From positions 1-57,476 of the forward strand of contig NZ_BCVD01000005.1 in NCBI RefSeq assembly GCF_001591565.1: a stretch of DNA of 57,476 bases. Direction: 5' to 3'. How positions within the stretch are numbered: position 1 is the first letter of the stretch; the number at the start of each line of letters is the position of its first letter. Position numbers and translations under genes: made by a program. The notes beneath the pieces are model-generated. The model had not been told where the DNA came from and searched no databases. It was given only the letters and a program-made list of their open reading frames with translations. Of the stretch, positions 1 through 8,770 are shown in pieces. The stretch is from Priestia flexa NBRC 15715 (lineage in GTDB: Bacteria; Bacillota; Bacilli; Bacillales; Bacillaceae_H).

Positions 1-22
1 CTTATGTCCCAGCCTCTTTCGA

Positions 23-1372
23 TTAAACTTCGTCATAGATTGGTTCAGCGTTTTGTAATTTATCTACTTTTTCTTCAAATCCTGTTTTTGCATTTACAAA
101 GATTCGATACGTATCGTCATTAATTGTACCAAGAAATTCGTAACACAATACTTCTTCCTGTAAGTCGTTTTCAATAATGGCTAAGCGATCTTCCATCACT
201 TTAAGGTTTGGATTTAATTTTGATTTAGCTTCTTCTTTTGTAATCGTTGGTTCAGGAATGTCCCGTGTACGATGTCGTAATAAAAACTCTTTTGCTGAGA
301 AGCCAGCTACCGTTCCATCATCCAACGCCATTTTCATCTTTACAGCATCGGGATAAATACGCACTCCACTTTCAGTTTCTTCAACAAATGTAAAGACACC
401 AAGATTATCGTACTGAGCGCTTTCAGACATTACAAGGCTTTCAAAGCGATGATCTTTTAAAAATTTATTGGCTTTTTCCATTGCTTCGTTTAGGCTAATA
501 TTTTGTTTTTTGACGTCTCTGTTTTCTAATACCCAAATCGGATATCCACCTTTTTTCGTAATATCCATATAAATCTCTTTCTTTGTTGAAGGGTCTTTAA
601 TTGTTAAGCTGTAAAAAGGATAATTAGCCCCCTTACCACTTTCCGCAATGTGCATTTCTTCTTTTCCTTTTAAATCTAAAAACGATCGTGCTACTTCTTT
701 GGCAACTCTTTCATCTACTTCACGACCTTTAAGCTGGCCAAATGCTTTTTTCTCGTCTTCGTTTGATGTATTTGTAATACCTAAGTCTGATTCAGCATAG
801 GAATCCATGCTCTTTTCGACAGTTTTCAAGCCATCAATAATGGTATTGTCACCCTGCTTTTCTTTTGTTGCTAAAGCTAGCTCTACATCCATCCATCTTA
901 AATTATTGTCAATAACCAAATGCTGAACTGTACGCATTTCGTTCTGAATTTCAGATGACTTCTCATACAGAGCGTTCAATGTCTTATACTCTTTATCTGT
1001 AAGCGGTGATTTACTGAGATCTCTAACAGCTACCTCGTATGCAAAATCGCCAATATCGGATAAGAACTCTTCCGTTTTATTAAAAGGTAACAGCGCTAAT
1101 GGCAATTGTCCTACATTGCTATGCGCTTCTGAAGTTAAACGCCATACTTCCGCAAGCGCTGGCGATAATTGATCTCGAGAACTCATCGCTAATGTCCCGC
1201 CGATTTTATCATTTAATAAATCAAGCTCGTACGATAAATCATGAAACGCTCGTTGATACGTATTTTCGGCTTGTAATAAAACAGCATCTTTTTCTTGATG
1301 CTCTGTATACCCCCAATATCCGACTCCTACCACACCAACTGCTAAAATTGTAATTAAAATTGTTCGAATCAT
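23..1372 (-). CDS. ypeB: YpeB, spore germination protein partnering SleB
   Basis: This protein of about 449 residues matches YpeB, which localises and stabilises the cortex-lytic enzyme SleB in the spore. A hydrophobic N-terminal anchor occupies roughly residues 2-20. A long helical region follows, and the C-terminal half carries PepSY-like repeats (for example the stretch with YPIWVLENRDV). I chose the ATG at 1372 over an in-frame GTG at 1381 because GAGAGGTG sits 6 bases upstream of it. The gene lies 14 bases after sleB and is presumably cotranscribed with it. The length is normal for the family. Confidence 0.95.
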   Translation of the reverse strand: MIRTILITILAVGVVGVGYWGYTEHQEKDAVLLQAENTYQRAFHDLSYELDLLNDKIGGTLAMSSRDQLSPALAEVWRLTSEAHSNVGQLPLALLPFNKTEEFLSDIGDFAYEVAVRDLSKSPLTDKEYKTLNALYEKSSEIQNEMRTVQHLVIDNNLRWMDVELALATKEKQGDNTIIDGLKTVEKSMDSYAESDLGITNTSNEDEKKAFGQLKGREVDERVAKEVARSFLDLKGKEEMHIAESGKGANYPFYSLTIKDPSTKKEIYMDITKKGGYPIWVLENRDVKKQNISLNEAMEKANKFLKDHRFESLVMSESAQYDNLGVFTFVEETESGVRIYPDAVKMKMALDDGTVAGFSAKEFLLRHRTRDIPEPTITKEEAKSKLNPNLKVMEDRLAIIENDLQEEVLCYEFLGTINDDTYRIFVNAKTGFEEKVDKLQNAEPIYDEV

Positions 1373-1386
1373 TATTATCACCTCTC

Positions 1387-2379
1387 TTAATTACAGAAAA
1401 TGTGTTTACCGATTTGTTTAATTTGCGGTCGTGACCAAATCCATGCGCTAGTTGCTGTATCTGGATTAAAGTAATACATTGCATTACCAGTTGGATCCCA
1501 GCCGTTAATTGCGTCCAATACAGCTTTTTTTGCCGTTTCATCTGGTTCTAGCCAAATTTGTCCGTCTGCTACAGCAGTAAAGGCTCTCGGTTCAAAGATA
1601 ACGCCTGCTACTGTGTTTGGAAATGTTGGACTGTTAACTCGGTTTAAAATAACAGCTGCTACCGCTACCTGTCCGTTATACGGCTCGCCTCGCGCTTCTC
1701 CATATACAGCATTAGCCATTAGCTGTATATCATTTTGTGAAAATCCATTTGGAACATTTAAAGCTGTTGGCTTTTGCGCTTTTTCTTGCTGTTGTTCACT
1801 GCCTCCATTAGTAGCAGCTTTGTTAGTTTGATTTTGTTGAGGAGTAGCTTGATTATTATTTCTACCTTCTGATTGCTGCTGTCCTCGTGACTGTTGTCCT
1901 GTCGGCTGTTGTTGCTGACTTTTGGATTGTGATTTTGCATTTTTTTGTACATTGTTCTGACTAGACTTTGCTGAAGAACCTTTTTGTTTATCAATTGGAA
2001 CTCCACCGTAATGGGTAAATTTATTTCCTTTTTTCAACTCAGTCTTTACATGATACTCATAGTATTTCGTTACGTCTGCTAACTTTTGTTTGGTTTGCGC
2101 TCCGGCTAATCCATCAACCTTTTTTATACCAAACTCATACTGGAAATTTCGAAGTGCCCAGTACGTACTCCATCCAAAAACACCGTCAATTTTCCCATTA
2201 TAAAAGCCGATGTACTGTAAGCGAGACTGCAATTCAATAACGTCTTCCCCTACTGCACCCTGTTGAATGACTTGATTGGTAAATGCTGATGAAGATTGGG
2301 GATTAATCATTGTTATTGCTAATAAAGAACATACGCAAGCTGAACAAATATACTTTGTAATTCGTCCCATTAAAAACAT
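1387..2379 (-). CDS. sleB: SleB, spore cortex-lytic enzyme
   Basis: SleB is a lytic transglycosylase that cleaves muramic-delta-lactam cortex peptidoglycan during germination. The 330-residue protein has a signal peptide (about residues 1-33) and a PG_binding_1 domain (about 40-95, with IELQSRLQYIGFYNGKIDG). A Gln/Asn/Ser-rich low-complexity linker (about 135-205) follows, then a hydrolase_2 catalytic domain. The motif YGEARGEP in that domain contains the expected catalytic Glu. The start has a GGAGG 7 bases upstream. The linker looks long for the family. ypeB follows directly. Confidence 0.96.
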   Translation of the reverse strand: MFLMGRITKYICSACVCSLLAITMINPQSSSAFTNQVIQQGAVGEDVIELQSRLQYIGFYNGKIDGVFGWSTYWALRNFQYEFGIKKVDGLAGAQTKQKLADVTKYYEYHVKTELKKGNKFTHYGGVPIDKQKGSSAKSSQNNVQKNAKSQSKSQQQQPTGQQSRGQQQSEGRNNNQATPQQNQTNKAATNGGSEQQQEKAQKPTALNVPNGFSQNDIQLMANAVYGEARGEPYNGQVAVAAVILNRVNSPTFPNTVAGVIFEPRAFTAVADGQIWLEPDETAKKAVLDAINGWDPTGNAMYYFNPDTATSAWIWSRPQIKQIGKHIFCN

Positions 2380-2423
2380 TCCATAACCTCCTACATCGTA
2401 TGTAAGTGATAAGATGATAAGAG

Positions 2424-2452
2424 TATTTTTTGTAAAGGATGTTTTTTTATAC
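2424..2452 (-). promoter_or_regulatory. possible forespore (sigma-G-like) promoter of sleB-ypeB
   Basis: On the minus strand GTATA (2448-2452) stands about 14-17 bases from an A-rich -10-like element ending in ATA (around 2424-2433). sleB is known to be sigma-G dependent in B. subtilis, but the -10 here departs from CATnnTA at two positions, so this is weak. Confidence 0.3.
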
Positions 2453-2477
2453 AGGCTAGGAGAAATTTGCTCAAATA

Positions 2478-2516
2478 AAAAAAAAAAAAAGTAGCTTTCT
2501 TATGAAGAAGCTACGT
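2478..2516 (-). terminator. terminator after prsW
   Basis: Read on the minus strand, a GTAGCTTCTTC hairpin with a short loop is followed by a run of about 14 T. It lies just downstream of the prsW stop codon. Confidence 0.85.
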
Positions 2517-2523
2517 CTTTTTA

Positions 2524-3174
2524 TTAGGCAATAAACACTTTTTTCGCTTGCTTTACTTTGCGTAATCCCAACCACCATAAATAAATCATAAATGGAATAA
2601 TAATAAAAATCCAATTATCCATGGTGATAATAATATAATCATAAATACCATGTAATAAAAATGGTGTACCGATTGAATAGAGCGTCCATTTTATTTTTTC
2701 ATTTCCTTTTGAAAATTTTGCTTTTCCTAAGTAATAACCCATAATAACTCCAAATAAGGCATGGCTAGAAACCGGTAGAATCGCTCGACCAATTGCTGAT
2801 TCTAAACCGTTAGCAAACAAGTAAAAAATATTCTCAACAGTAGCAAATCCTAACGAAACAGAAACACCGTATACAATGCCATCATAATGCTCATCAAACT
2901 CAATGTGTTGATATACTGTAAAAAATAAAATAAACCATTTAAAAAATTCTTCCAAGAAACTAGTGGAAACGAACGCTTCTACAAAAGGGGAATGAAGTAA
3001 ATTTTCTTCTTGAAGCACATATTGGATAAACATAATCGGCAACACAAGCATCGCGCCAAAAATGAAAGTTTTTAAGACCATTGAAATGGGTTCAGTTTCA
3101 TACTCATCTTTTAAATAAAAAAAGCTCAGTAAAGCTAGTCCAGGCGCAATACCTGCAGATAAAATCGCCAACAT
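2524..3174 (-). CDS. prsW: PrsW, intramembrane site-1 protease
   Basis: PrsW (YpdC) is a polytopic membrane protease. In B. subtilis it makes the first cut in the anti-sigma factor RsiW and so activates sigma-W. The protein has many hydrophobic segments and the family's glutamate motif FLEEFFKW, followed by FATVENIFY and a conserved His in SHALFGV. I chose the internal Met at 3174 ([12 protein letters not shown], 216 residues) because it matches the family N terminus and leaves the first membrane segment intact. The longer frame to 3216 adds a charged stretch not seen in homologues. No rsiW or sigW is present nearby. Confidence 0.92.
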   Translation of the reverse strand: MLAILSAGIAPGLALLSFFYLKDEYETEPISMVLKTFIFGAMLVLPIMFIQYVLQEENLLHSPFVEAFVSTSFLEEFFKWFILFFTVYQHIEFDEHYDGIVYGVSVSLGFATVENIFYLFANGLESAIGRAILPVSSHALFGVIMGYYLGKAKFSKGNEKIKWTLYSIGTPFLLHGIYDYIIITMDNWIFIIIPFMIYLWWLGLRKVKQAKKVFIA

Positions 3175-3303
3175 AAAGCAGCGCCTCTTTTCATCTGTTT
3201 TTTTCCATCGTATCATGTTATTGTTAGAAAGAAAATCATTTATCTACTACCTAATTGAAAGTAGCAAAGACTTTTAACAATTTGATAACGAAAGGATGTC
3301 ATT

Positions 3304-4275
3304 ATGAAAACTCTTTATATCATTCACACTGGTGGAACTATTTCAATGAAAGAAGATGCTCAAACTGGATCAGTAAAACCTGATGATCATAATCCTTTGC
3401 AACACTCAACACCTTTCATCGCTAGCTTAGCAAATGTAATTGTTGAAGAAGCGTTTCATTTACCTTCGCCCCATATTACACCAAAAGAAATGCTTACGTT
3501 AGCAAAAAAAATTCAGCAAAAGATTGAGACCGATCAAATTGATGGCGTCGTGATTACACATGGTACTGACACGCTTGAAGAAACTGCTTACTTCCTGGAC
3601 TTAACAACTAAAACAGATATTCCAATTGTATTAACAGGTGCCATGCGCTCTAGCAATGAAATTGGATCAGACGGGCCTTATAATTTTATTTCTGCAGTTC
3701 GCGTTGCTTCAAGTGATGCAGCTAAAGGAAAAGGCGTTCTCGTTGTCATGAACGATGAAATTCACACAGCTAAGAATGTGACTAAAACACATACAAGCAA
3801 TGTAGCTACCTTTCAAAGCCCTCAATACGGACCAATTGGTATTGTGACAAAGCAAGAAATATCTTTTCATCATATGCCAACAGAGCACGAATTTTACCCT
3901 GTAGATAACATTGACAAGCAGGTCGTTTTACTGAAGGCTTATGCGGGTATGGATGAACAACTTTTTCAATCACTGGCATCTTTCCATATTGATGGCTTGA
4001 TTATTGAAGCTCTTGGTCAAGGAAACTTACCTCCACGCACCTTACAGGGTTTACAGCAACTATTGGATAAAAACATTCCAATTGTATTGGTATCTCGTTG
4101 CTTTAATGGGATTGCACAAGATGTATATGGATACGAAGGTGGAGGAAAACATTTAAAAGAATTAGGCATGATCTTCTCAAATGGACTAAACGGCCAAAAA
4201 GCCCGAATTAAACTGTTAGTTGCTCTTCAAAGCTCTTCAAACCAAGAAGAAATCCAAGAGATCTTTCATAATTAA
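3304..4275 (+). CDS. ansA: type I L-asparaginase
   Basis: This cytoplasmic enzyme hydrolyses L-asparagine to aspartate and ammonia. The 323-residue length and two signatures place it in the asparaginase/glutaminase family: TGGTIS near residue 10 with the nucleophilic Thr, and HGTDTLEET near residue 85 with the second catalytic Thr-Asp pair. AAAGGA lies 8 bases before the ATG. The gene stands alone, transcribed against its neighbours, and ends in a hairpin shared with ypdA. No aspartase gene (ansB) follows it, unlike the B. subtilis ansAB operon. Confidence 0.93.
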   Translation: MKTLYIIHTGGTISMKEDAQTGSVKPDDHNPLQHSTPFIASLANVIVEEAFHLPSPHITPKEMLTLAKKIQQKIETDQIDGVVITHGTDTLEETAYFLDLTTKTDIPIVLTGAMRSSNEIGSDGPYNFISAVRVASSDAAKGKGVLVVMNDEIHTAKNVTKTHTSNVATFQSPQYGPIGIVTKQEISFHHMPTEHEFYPVDNIDKQVVLLKAYAGMDEQLFQSLASFHIDGLIIEALGQGNLPPRTLQGLQQLLDKNIPIVLVSRCFNGIAQDVYGYEGGGKHLKELGMIFSNGLNGQKARIKLLVALQSSSNQEEIQEIFHN

Positions 4276-4276
4276 T

Positions 4277-4318
4277 AAAAAGACAACCATAAAGGCACAA
4301 TACCTTTATGTTTGTCTA
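4277..4318. terminator. convergent terminator ansA / ypdA
   Basis: An inverted repeat (AGACAA and CATAAAGG arms around a 7-base loop) is followed by a T run when read on the minus strand. It overlaps the ypdA stop and also closes ansA. Confidence 0.75.
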
Positions 4319-5283
4319 CTTGCTAAATATTCAGCAATTTGCCTTCCATGAAAACGCCCATTTTCAATAAAAATTTCATTTGCATTATTTCCTGCTGCAA
4401 TTACTCCCGCAATAAAAATACCTTGCACATTCGTTTCCATTGTATCAGGGTCAAACAGCGGACGACCTGATTCAAAATCAATCTCAATGCCCATTTTCTC
4501 TAAGAATGAATGATCTGGATGGTAACCGGTCATCGCAAAGACAAAATCGTTTGGAATTGTAATTTCTTCTTTTCCATTTGAATACGTTACCGTATGCTCA
4601 TCAATACGAGTTACAACTGCATCAAAAATCATTTCGATGGTGCCGTTTCGAACCAAGGCTTCAAACTCTGGTAAAATCCAAGGTTTTACGCTCTTTGAAT
4701 ACTCTGATCCTCGGTAAATTACCGTCACGCGAGCGTCCGCCTTTACTAGTTCCAATGCTGCATCCACACTAGAGTTTTTTCCGCCAATGACAACCACATC
4801 TTGATTAAAGTATGGATGCCCCTCTTTAAAATAATGATGGACTTTCGGTAGATTTTCACCAGGAACGCTCATATAGTTTGGTGAATCATAATAGCCAGTT
4901 GCAACAATAACATGCTCTGCTTCGTATTCACCCTTTGAGGTGGTGACAACAAACTGTCCTTGGTTGTTCTTGTGTACATGTGTTACAAGTTCAAATGAGT
5001 GAATTCGTAGATTTTTGCGTTTGACTACTTCACGATAATACGCAAGAGCTTGATTTCGCACAGGTTTTCTGTTTTCTGTAATAAACGGAACATTTCCAAT
5101 CTCTAACTTCTCACTCGAACTAAAAAACGTTTGATGGGTAGGGTAATTATAAATAGCATTTACAATATTCCCCTTCTCAATTATAAGAGCATTGATGCCG
5201 ACCGCCTGCAATTCCAAAGCTGCAGAAAGTCCACAGGGTCCCCCTCCGATAATAATTGCTGTTTCTTTTTTCAAACTGCTCAC
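4306..5283 (-). CDS. ypdA: YpdA, bacillithiol-disulfide reductase
   Basis: YpdA is an FAD/NADPH-dependent reductase that recycles bacillithiol disulfide. The 325-residue protein has two Rossmann nucleotide-binding sites: IIGGGPCGLSAALE near residue 11 for FAD, with the family's characteristic Cys, and VVVIGGKNSSVDAALEL near the middle for NADPH. It lacks a CxxC redox pair of thioredoxin reductase type. The C-terminal GVIAAGNNANEIFIENGR is typical of the YpdA group. The gene is monocistronic, between gudB and the ansA terminator. Confidence 0.93.
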   Translation of the reverse strand: MSSLKKETAIIIGGGPCGLSAALELQAVGINALIIEKGNIVNAIYNYPTHQTFFSSSEKLEIGNVPFITENRKPVRNQALAYYREVVKRKNLRIHSFELVTHVHKNNQGQFVVTTSKGEYEAEHVIVATGYYDSPNYMSVPGENLPKVHHYFKEGHPYFNQDVVVIGGKNSSVDAALELVKADARVTVIYRGSEYSKSVKPWILPEFEALVRNGTIEMIFDAVVTRIDEHTVTYSNGKEEITIPNDFVFAMTGYHPDHSFLEKMGIEIDFESGRPLFDPDTMETNVQGIFIAGVIAAGNNANEIFIENGRFHGRQIAEYLASRQT

Positions 5284-5369
5284 TCCTTTACTTCCAACGA
5301 ACTTTAGCGTTATACCAAGCTCTTTTCCAACTCCATTCTTTCCTACTAACTAAATTAATTATCTTTACG

Positions 5370-5406
5370 CACAAAAAAATCTCCTATCTTATGATAGGAG
5401 ATTTTC
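5370..5406 (-). terminator. terminator after gudB
   Basis: A perfect hairpin with arms AATCTCCTATC and GATAGGAGATT is followed by T7 on the minus strand, just beyond the gudB stop. Confidence 0.88.
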
Positions 5407-5432
5407 TATAAATACGCAAATCTTTCTACTTA

Positions 5433-6716
5433 TTAAATCCAGCCTCTAAAACGTGATGCTTCCGCCATTTTGCGCACGCCTACCATATAAGCAGCCAAGC
5501 GCATATCTACCTTACGCGTTGTCGACGTTTCGTAAATAGTATTGAATGATTTAACCATTACTTTTTCTAGCTTTTCTTCTACTTCTTCTTCTGTCCAATA
5601 ATACCCTTGGTTGTTTTGAACCCATTCAAAGTAAGAAACCGTAACGCCTCCAGCACTAGCTAATACATCAGGCACAAGCAAGATGCCACGCTCAGACAGA
5701 ATACGGGTTGCTTCTAACGTAGTTGGGCCATTTGCTGCTTCCACAACAATACTTGCTCGAATCTTATCAGCATTTTCTTCTGTAATTTGGTTTTCAATTG
5801 CTGCTGGAACAAGAATATCACAATCCAGCTCTAATAATTCTTTGTTACTAATTGTTGTATTAAATAACTTTGTTACCGTACCAAAACTATCTCGTCGATC
5901 TAATAGATAGTCAATATCTAAACCGTTCTCGTCATGCAAAGCACCATATGCATCTGAAATACCGATAATTTTAGCACCTGCATCATGCATAAATTTCGCT
6001 AAAAAGCTTCCAGCATTTCCAAACCCTTGCACCACGACTCTTGCACCTTTTAAATCAATTCCACGTTTTTTAGCCGCTTCTCTTATACAGATTGTAACCC
6101 CTTTAGCTGTTGCTGTTTCACGTCCGTGAGAACCTCCTAATACAAGCGGTTTACCTGTGATAAAACCTGGTGAATTAAATTCATCAATTCGACTATATTC
6201 ATCCATCATCCAGGCCATAATTTGCGAATTCGTAAATACGTCTGGTGCTGGGATATCTTTTGTTGGACCTACAACTTGACTAATTGCTCTTACATATCCA
6301 CGACTTAACTTTTCTAATTCTCCAAATGACATATTACGAGGGTCACACACAATTCCGCCTTTCCCCCCGCCATAAGGTAAATCTACAATTCCACATTTCA
6401 AGCTCATCCAAATAGAAAGAGCTTTTACTTCTTTTTCGGTTACGTTTGGATGAAAGCGAATTCCACCTTTTGTGGGGCCAACAGCATCGTTATGCTGAGC
6501 GCGATAACCTGTAAAGATTTTAACCGAACCATCATCCATTTTGACAGGAATTTTCACTGTCATCATGCGAAGCGGTTCTTTTAACAATTCATATACTTCC
6601 TCAGGATAGCCCAATTTCTCCAACGCCTTATGTATGACCGTTTGAGTGGATTTTAACACATCATTTTTCTGTTCTTGTCGATTGCTTTTGCTCTCTTGCA
6701 TTTTGTCGGCTACCAT
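5433..6716 (-). CDS. gudB: NAD-dependent glutamate dehydrogenase GudB
   Basis: GudB oxidises glutamate to 2-oxoglutarate and ammonia. The 427-residue protein has the dimerisation/catalytic domain with KCGIVDLPYGGGKGGI (active-site Lys) and the NAD-binding domain with VVQGFGNAGSF. The segment VTEKEVKALSIWMSLK lacks the three-residue duplication that inactivates gudB of laboratory B. subtilis 168, so this should be a functional enzyme. The ATG follows AGGAGG by 7 bases. Its promoter and a weak cre-like sequence lie in the long upstream gap. Confidence 0.95.
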   Translation of the reverse strand: MVADKMQESKSNRQEQKNDVLKSTQTVIHKALEKLGYPEEVYELLKEPLRMMTVKIPVKMDDGSVKIFTGYRAQHNDAVGPTKGGIRFHPNVTEKEVKALSIWMSLKCGIVDLPYGGGKGGIVCDPRNMSFGELEKLSRGYVRAISQVVGPTKDIPAPDVFTNSQIMAWMMDEYSRIDEFNSPGFITGKPLVLGGSHGRETATAKGVTICIREAAKKRGIDLKGARVVVQGFGNAGSFLAKFMHDAGAKIIGISDAYGALHDENGLDIDYLLDRRDSFGTVTKLFNTTISNKELLELDCDILVPAAIENQITEENADKIRASIVVEAANGPTTLEATRILSERGILLVPDVLASAGGVTVSYFEWVQNNQGYYWTEEEVEEKLEKVMVKSFNTIYETSTTRKVDMRLAAYMVGVRKMAEASRFRGWI

Positions 6717-6782
6717 CTGTAAACCTCCTAAAGTGGATCAAAAAATTAGTAATTCATTAATTTGGTGCATCTTTCATGACAT

Positions 6783-6810
6783 AGTATACACCCTTACTTT
6801 TGCTATGCAA
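6783..6810 (-). promoter_or_regulatory. sigma-A promoter of gudB
   Basis: The minus strand reads TTGCAT (6805-6810), 16 bases, TATACT (6783-6788), about 67 bases before the gudB start. A cre-like sequence with one mismatch lies further upstream at 6850-6865. Confidence 0.6.
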
Positions 6811-6924
6811 AGGGAAATATGAAAGTTTTATGATATTTTGTAGGACAAAACGAAAACGCTTCCAATTAATTGTGTAATCCTCATAATTTTTAGCATTTCT
6901 TATAGAATTGCGTGGGATGAATCC

Positions 6925-6982
6925 AAAAAAAACTCCCTTTATTGCCGTAGGTTTACGTAACACCCACAGCAACAAAAGGAGC
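6925..6982 (-). terminator. terminator after ypbH
   Basis: A long imperfect hairpin (about 19-base arms, CTCC...GGAG, with several G-U pairs) is followed by T8 on the minus strand. The gap 6717-7013 holds this terminator and the gudB promoter; I see no gene in it. Confidence 0.8.
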
Positions 6983-7013
6983 TGTTACATTTGAATGTAC
7001 CTTAGCTCTAAGT

Positions 7014-7619
7014 TTATGAAAAAGTATCTGCAATGTACGAAAGAGCTTGATTATGAATTAACTGCTTTCCATACTCCTGTACCCGATGTTTCGTAATTGT
7101 AGAGGGACTTCCATATTCCGCTAACAACGCTATAATATTCCCGATCTCTTTCATCGTCAGTTTTTCTTCTCCTACTAATACATAAAACCGATTTTCAAAC
7201 GAATAGAGAATAGTTTCAATATCATAATATTGATTAATTCGTTTTGCCAATTGAATAACGTCTTCAAACGTTTGAAATTCAAAGAATAAATCGTGACTTT
7301 CATCCAACATCACTTGCATCTCGATAAATTCTTCGTACATATCTTCATGTTCATCAATAATTTCCATTTCATCTTGACTATCTTGTTTCGTCACAAACAC
7401 GACCATCCCCTGAGCTTGAAGGGAAAAAATCTCTACTGAAAGCGAGCTTGTCGGTTCAAAATTTAATTCTTTGGACGCCTGCTCAATCATTTCACGAAAC
7501 AGCTGTTTAACCTTAAATGTATCAGTCCACAAATCTTCTTTTGTGAGCCCTCGCTCTTTTAAATCATCGTACGTGACAAAGACTTTTAACTTATTATAAT
7601 TTAAACGCTCAAGTCTCAT
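7014..7619 (-). CDS. mecB: YpbH/MecB, adaptor protein for ClpC
   Basis: This MecA-family protein of 201 residues delivers substrates to the ClpCP protease. It has the family N-terminal substrate-binding domain (MRLERLNYNKLKVFVTYDDL), an acidic linker (residues around 82-100 rich in Asp and Glu), and a C-terminal ClpC-binding domain of mixed alpha/beta type. Its position next to gudB, as in B. subtilis ypbH, argues for the MecB paralogue rather than MecA. GGGAGG lies 6 bases before the ATG. It is monocistronic with its own terminator. Confidence 0.9.
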   Translation of the reverse strand: MRLERLNYNKLKVFVTYDDLKERGLTKEDLWTDTFKVKQLFREMIEQASKELNFEPTSSLSVEIFSLQAQGMVVFVTKQDSQDEMEIIDEHEDMYEEFIEMQVMLDESHDLFFEFQTFEDVIQLAKRINQYYDIETILYSFENRFYVLVGEEKLTMKEIGNIIALLAEYGSPSTITKHRVQEYGKQLIHNQALSYIADTFS

Positions 7620-7741
7620 TTGCGTCCCTCCCCGCTTGCACTCATAACCACATGGTTTGATAATGCAGTATATGTACCTTCTAGAAAACGGTTCGTGATG
7701 TTTACTTACGAGTTTACAGGTTTACACAGTTAAAAACAAGC

Positions 7742-8662
7742 CTATTGATTATGATGTTCGGCTAATTTTTCAGTTAACCATTCATTCCATTCGTTTTTTG
7801 AATTACCTAATAAAAACGAAGAAACTCTTTCCTTATCCTTCCCGTCTAACATTTCAAAAACAAAGCCACCAAGACCAATTTTTAAATGTGGAAACTCTCC
7901 TTGCACATCACATGCCAAATCAACGGTTTTCTTAGCATTCTCCATCATTGTACAGGACATAAAGAAGAAGGTTGGATTCACTTCTTTTAAAATGAGATAA
8001 ATATCTCTTTCTTCAATGCTGCTCCCTAAGTAAATAACTTCAAACCCTTTTCTTCTCAAGAACAATGTAAAAACAAGCAGCCCTACTTCATGCGTTTCAT
8101 TTGGACCGCACACCGCGATGGCTTTTGGTAATAAACCACTTGAAGGAAGAGAATAAAATAACATGCTGATTCTTGTTTTCAGTAACTGCGTAGCATAGTG
8201 TTCATGGGCGCTTGTAATCTTACCTTTTTCCCACATATCTCCTACTGTAACTAATAAAGAACCTAGTATATCAATTACTACTTGCTCCACGGAATATAAG
8301 CTAAAAGCATGATTGATTAGTTCTTGTGCTTTACTTTCTTCAAAAGATAATAAATGATGTAAAATTTGATCTTTTAAACGTTGAGGTGTTTCCACTTCAC
8401 TTTGGTCAGCAGTTTGGTGAATGTTTGCGCTCTCTGTTTCTAACAATGAGACAGCTTGACTAATAGTAAAGCCGTTGCTCACTTTATCTGTTAACCACTT
8501 TAATTTTTTAAAATCTGCCTCTGTATACAAACGATGACCCGACTCGTTTCGCACAGGGTTAAATATTTTATAACGACGCTCCCATGCACGCAACGTTCCG
8601 GGTTGGATTCCGACCATGTTTGAGATGGCTTTAATATTATACTTTCCTTCTTGTGAAGCCAT
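7742..8662 (-). CDS. litR: MerR-family, adenosyl-B12 light-sensing regulator (CarH/LitR type)
   Basis: The 306-residue protein has an N-terminal MerR helix-turn-helix (residues 9-75, with PGTLRAWERRY). A four-helix B12-capping domain and a Rossmann B12-binding domain follow. The capping domain holds W144-x9-E154-H155 and the binding domain holds E189-x-H191-x2-G194. These are the two signatures that distinguish photosensory CarH/LitR proteins, which repress as AdoB12-bound tetramers in the dark and release DNA in light. A LitR of this kind is known from B. megaterium, controlling carotenoids. No carotenoid genes are in this window. A palindrome overlaps its own promoter. The light role is inferred from motifs. 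Confidence 0.88.
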   Translation of the reverse strand: MASQEGKYNIKAISNMVGIQPGTLRAWERRYKIFNPVRNESGHRLYTEADFKKLKWLTDKVSNGFTISQAVSLLETESANIHQTADQSEVETPQRLKDQILHHLLSFEESKAQELINHAFSLYSVEQVVIDILGSLLVTVGDMWEKGKITSAHEHYATQLLKTRISMLFYSLPSSGLLPKAIAVCGPNETHEVGLLVFTLFLRRKGFEVIYLGSSIEERDIYLILKEVNPTFFFMSCTMMENAKKTVDLACDVQGEFPHLKIGLGGFVFEMLDGKDKERVSSFLLGNSKNEWNEWLTEKLAEHHNQ

Positions 8663-8707
8663 ATGTAACCTCCAACGACTCTTCGTGAACTATAACGTAT
8701 TACTTGC

Positions 8708-8736
8708 ATTATAGGATAAGTTACACGTTGTGTAAA
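8708..8736 (-). promoter_or_regulatory. litR promoter with overlapping operator palindrome
   Basis: The minus strand reads TTTACA (8731-8736), 17 bases, TATAAT (8708-8713). A perfect 6-3-6 palindrome, TTACAC-N3-GTGTAA (8721-8735), covers the -35 and part of the spacer. That is the position expected for an autorepression operator. Confidence 0.75.
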
Positions 8737-8770
8737 ATCTATATATGCTATGTTCAAAAGACGCTTAAAG

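Noticed and set aside
6757-6975. 72-residue frame on the minus strand between gudB and ypbH
   Set aside because: It covers the ypbH terminator and the gudB promoter and has no similarity or ribosome site.
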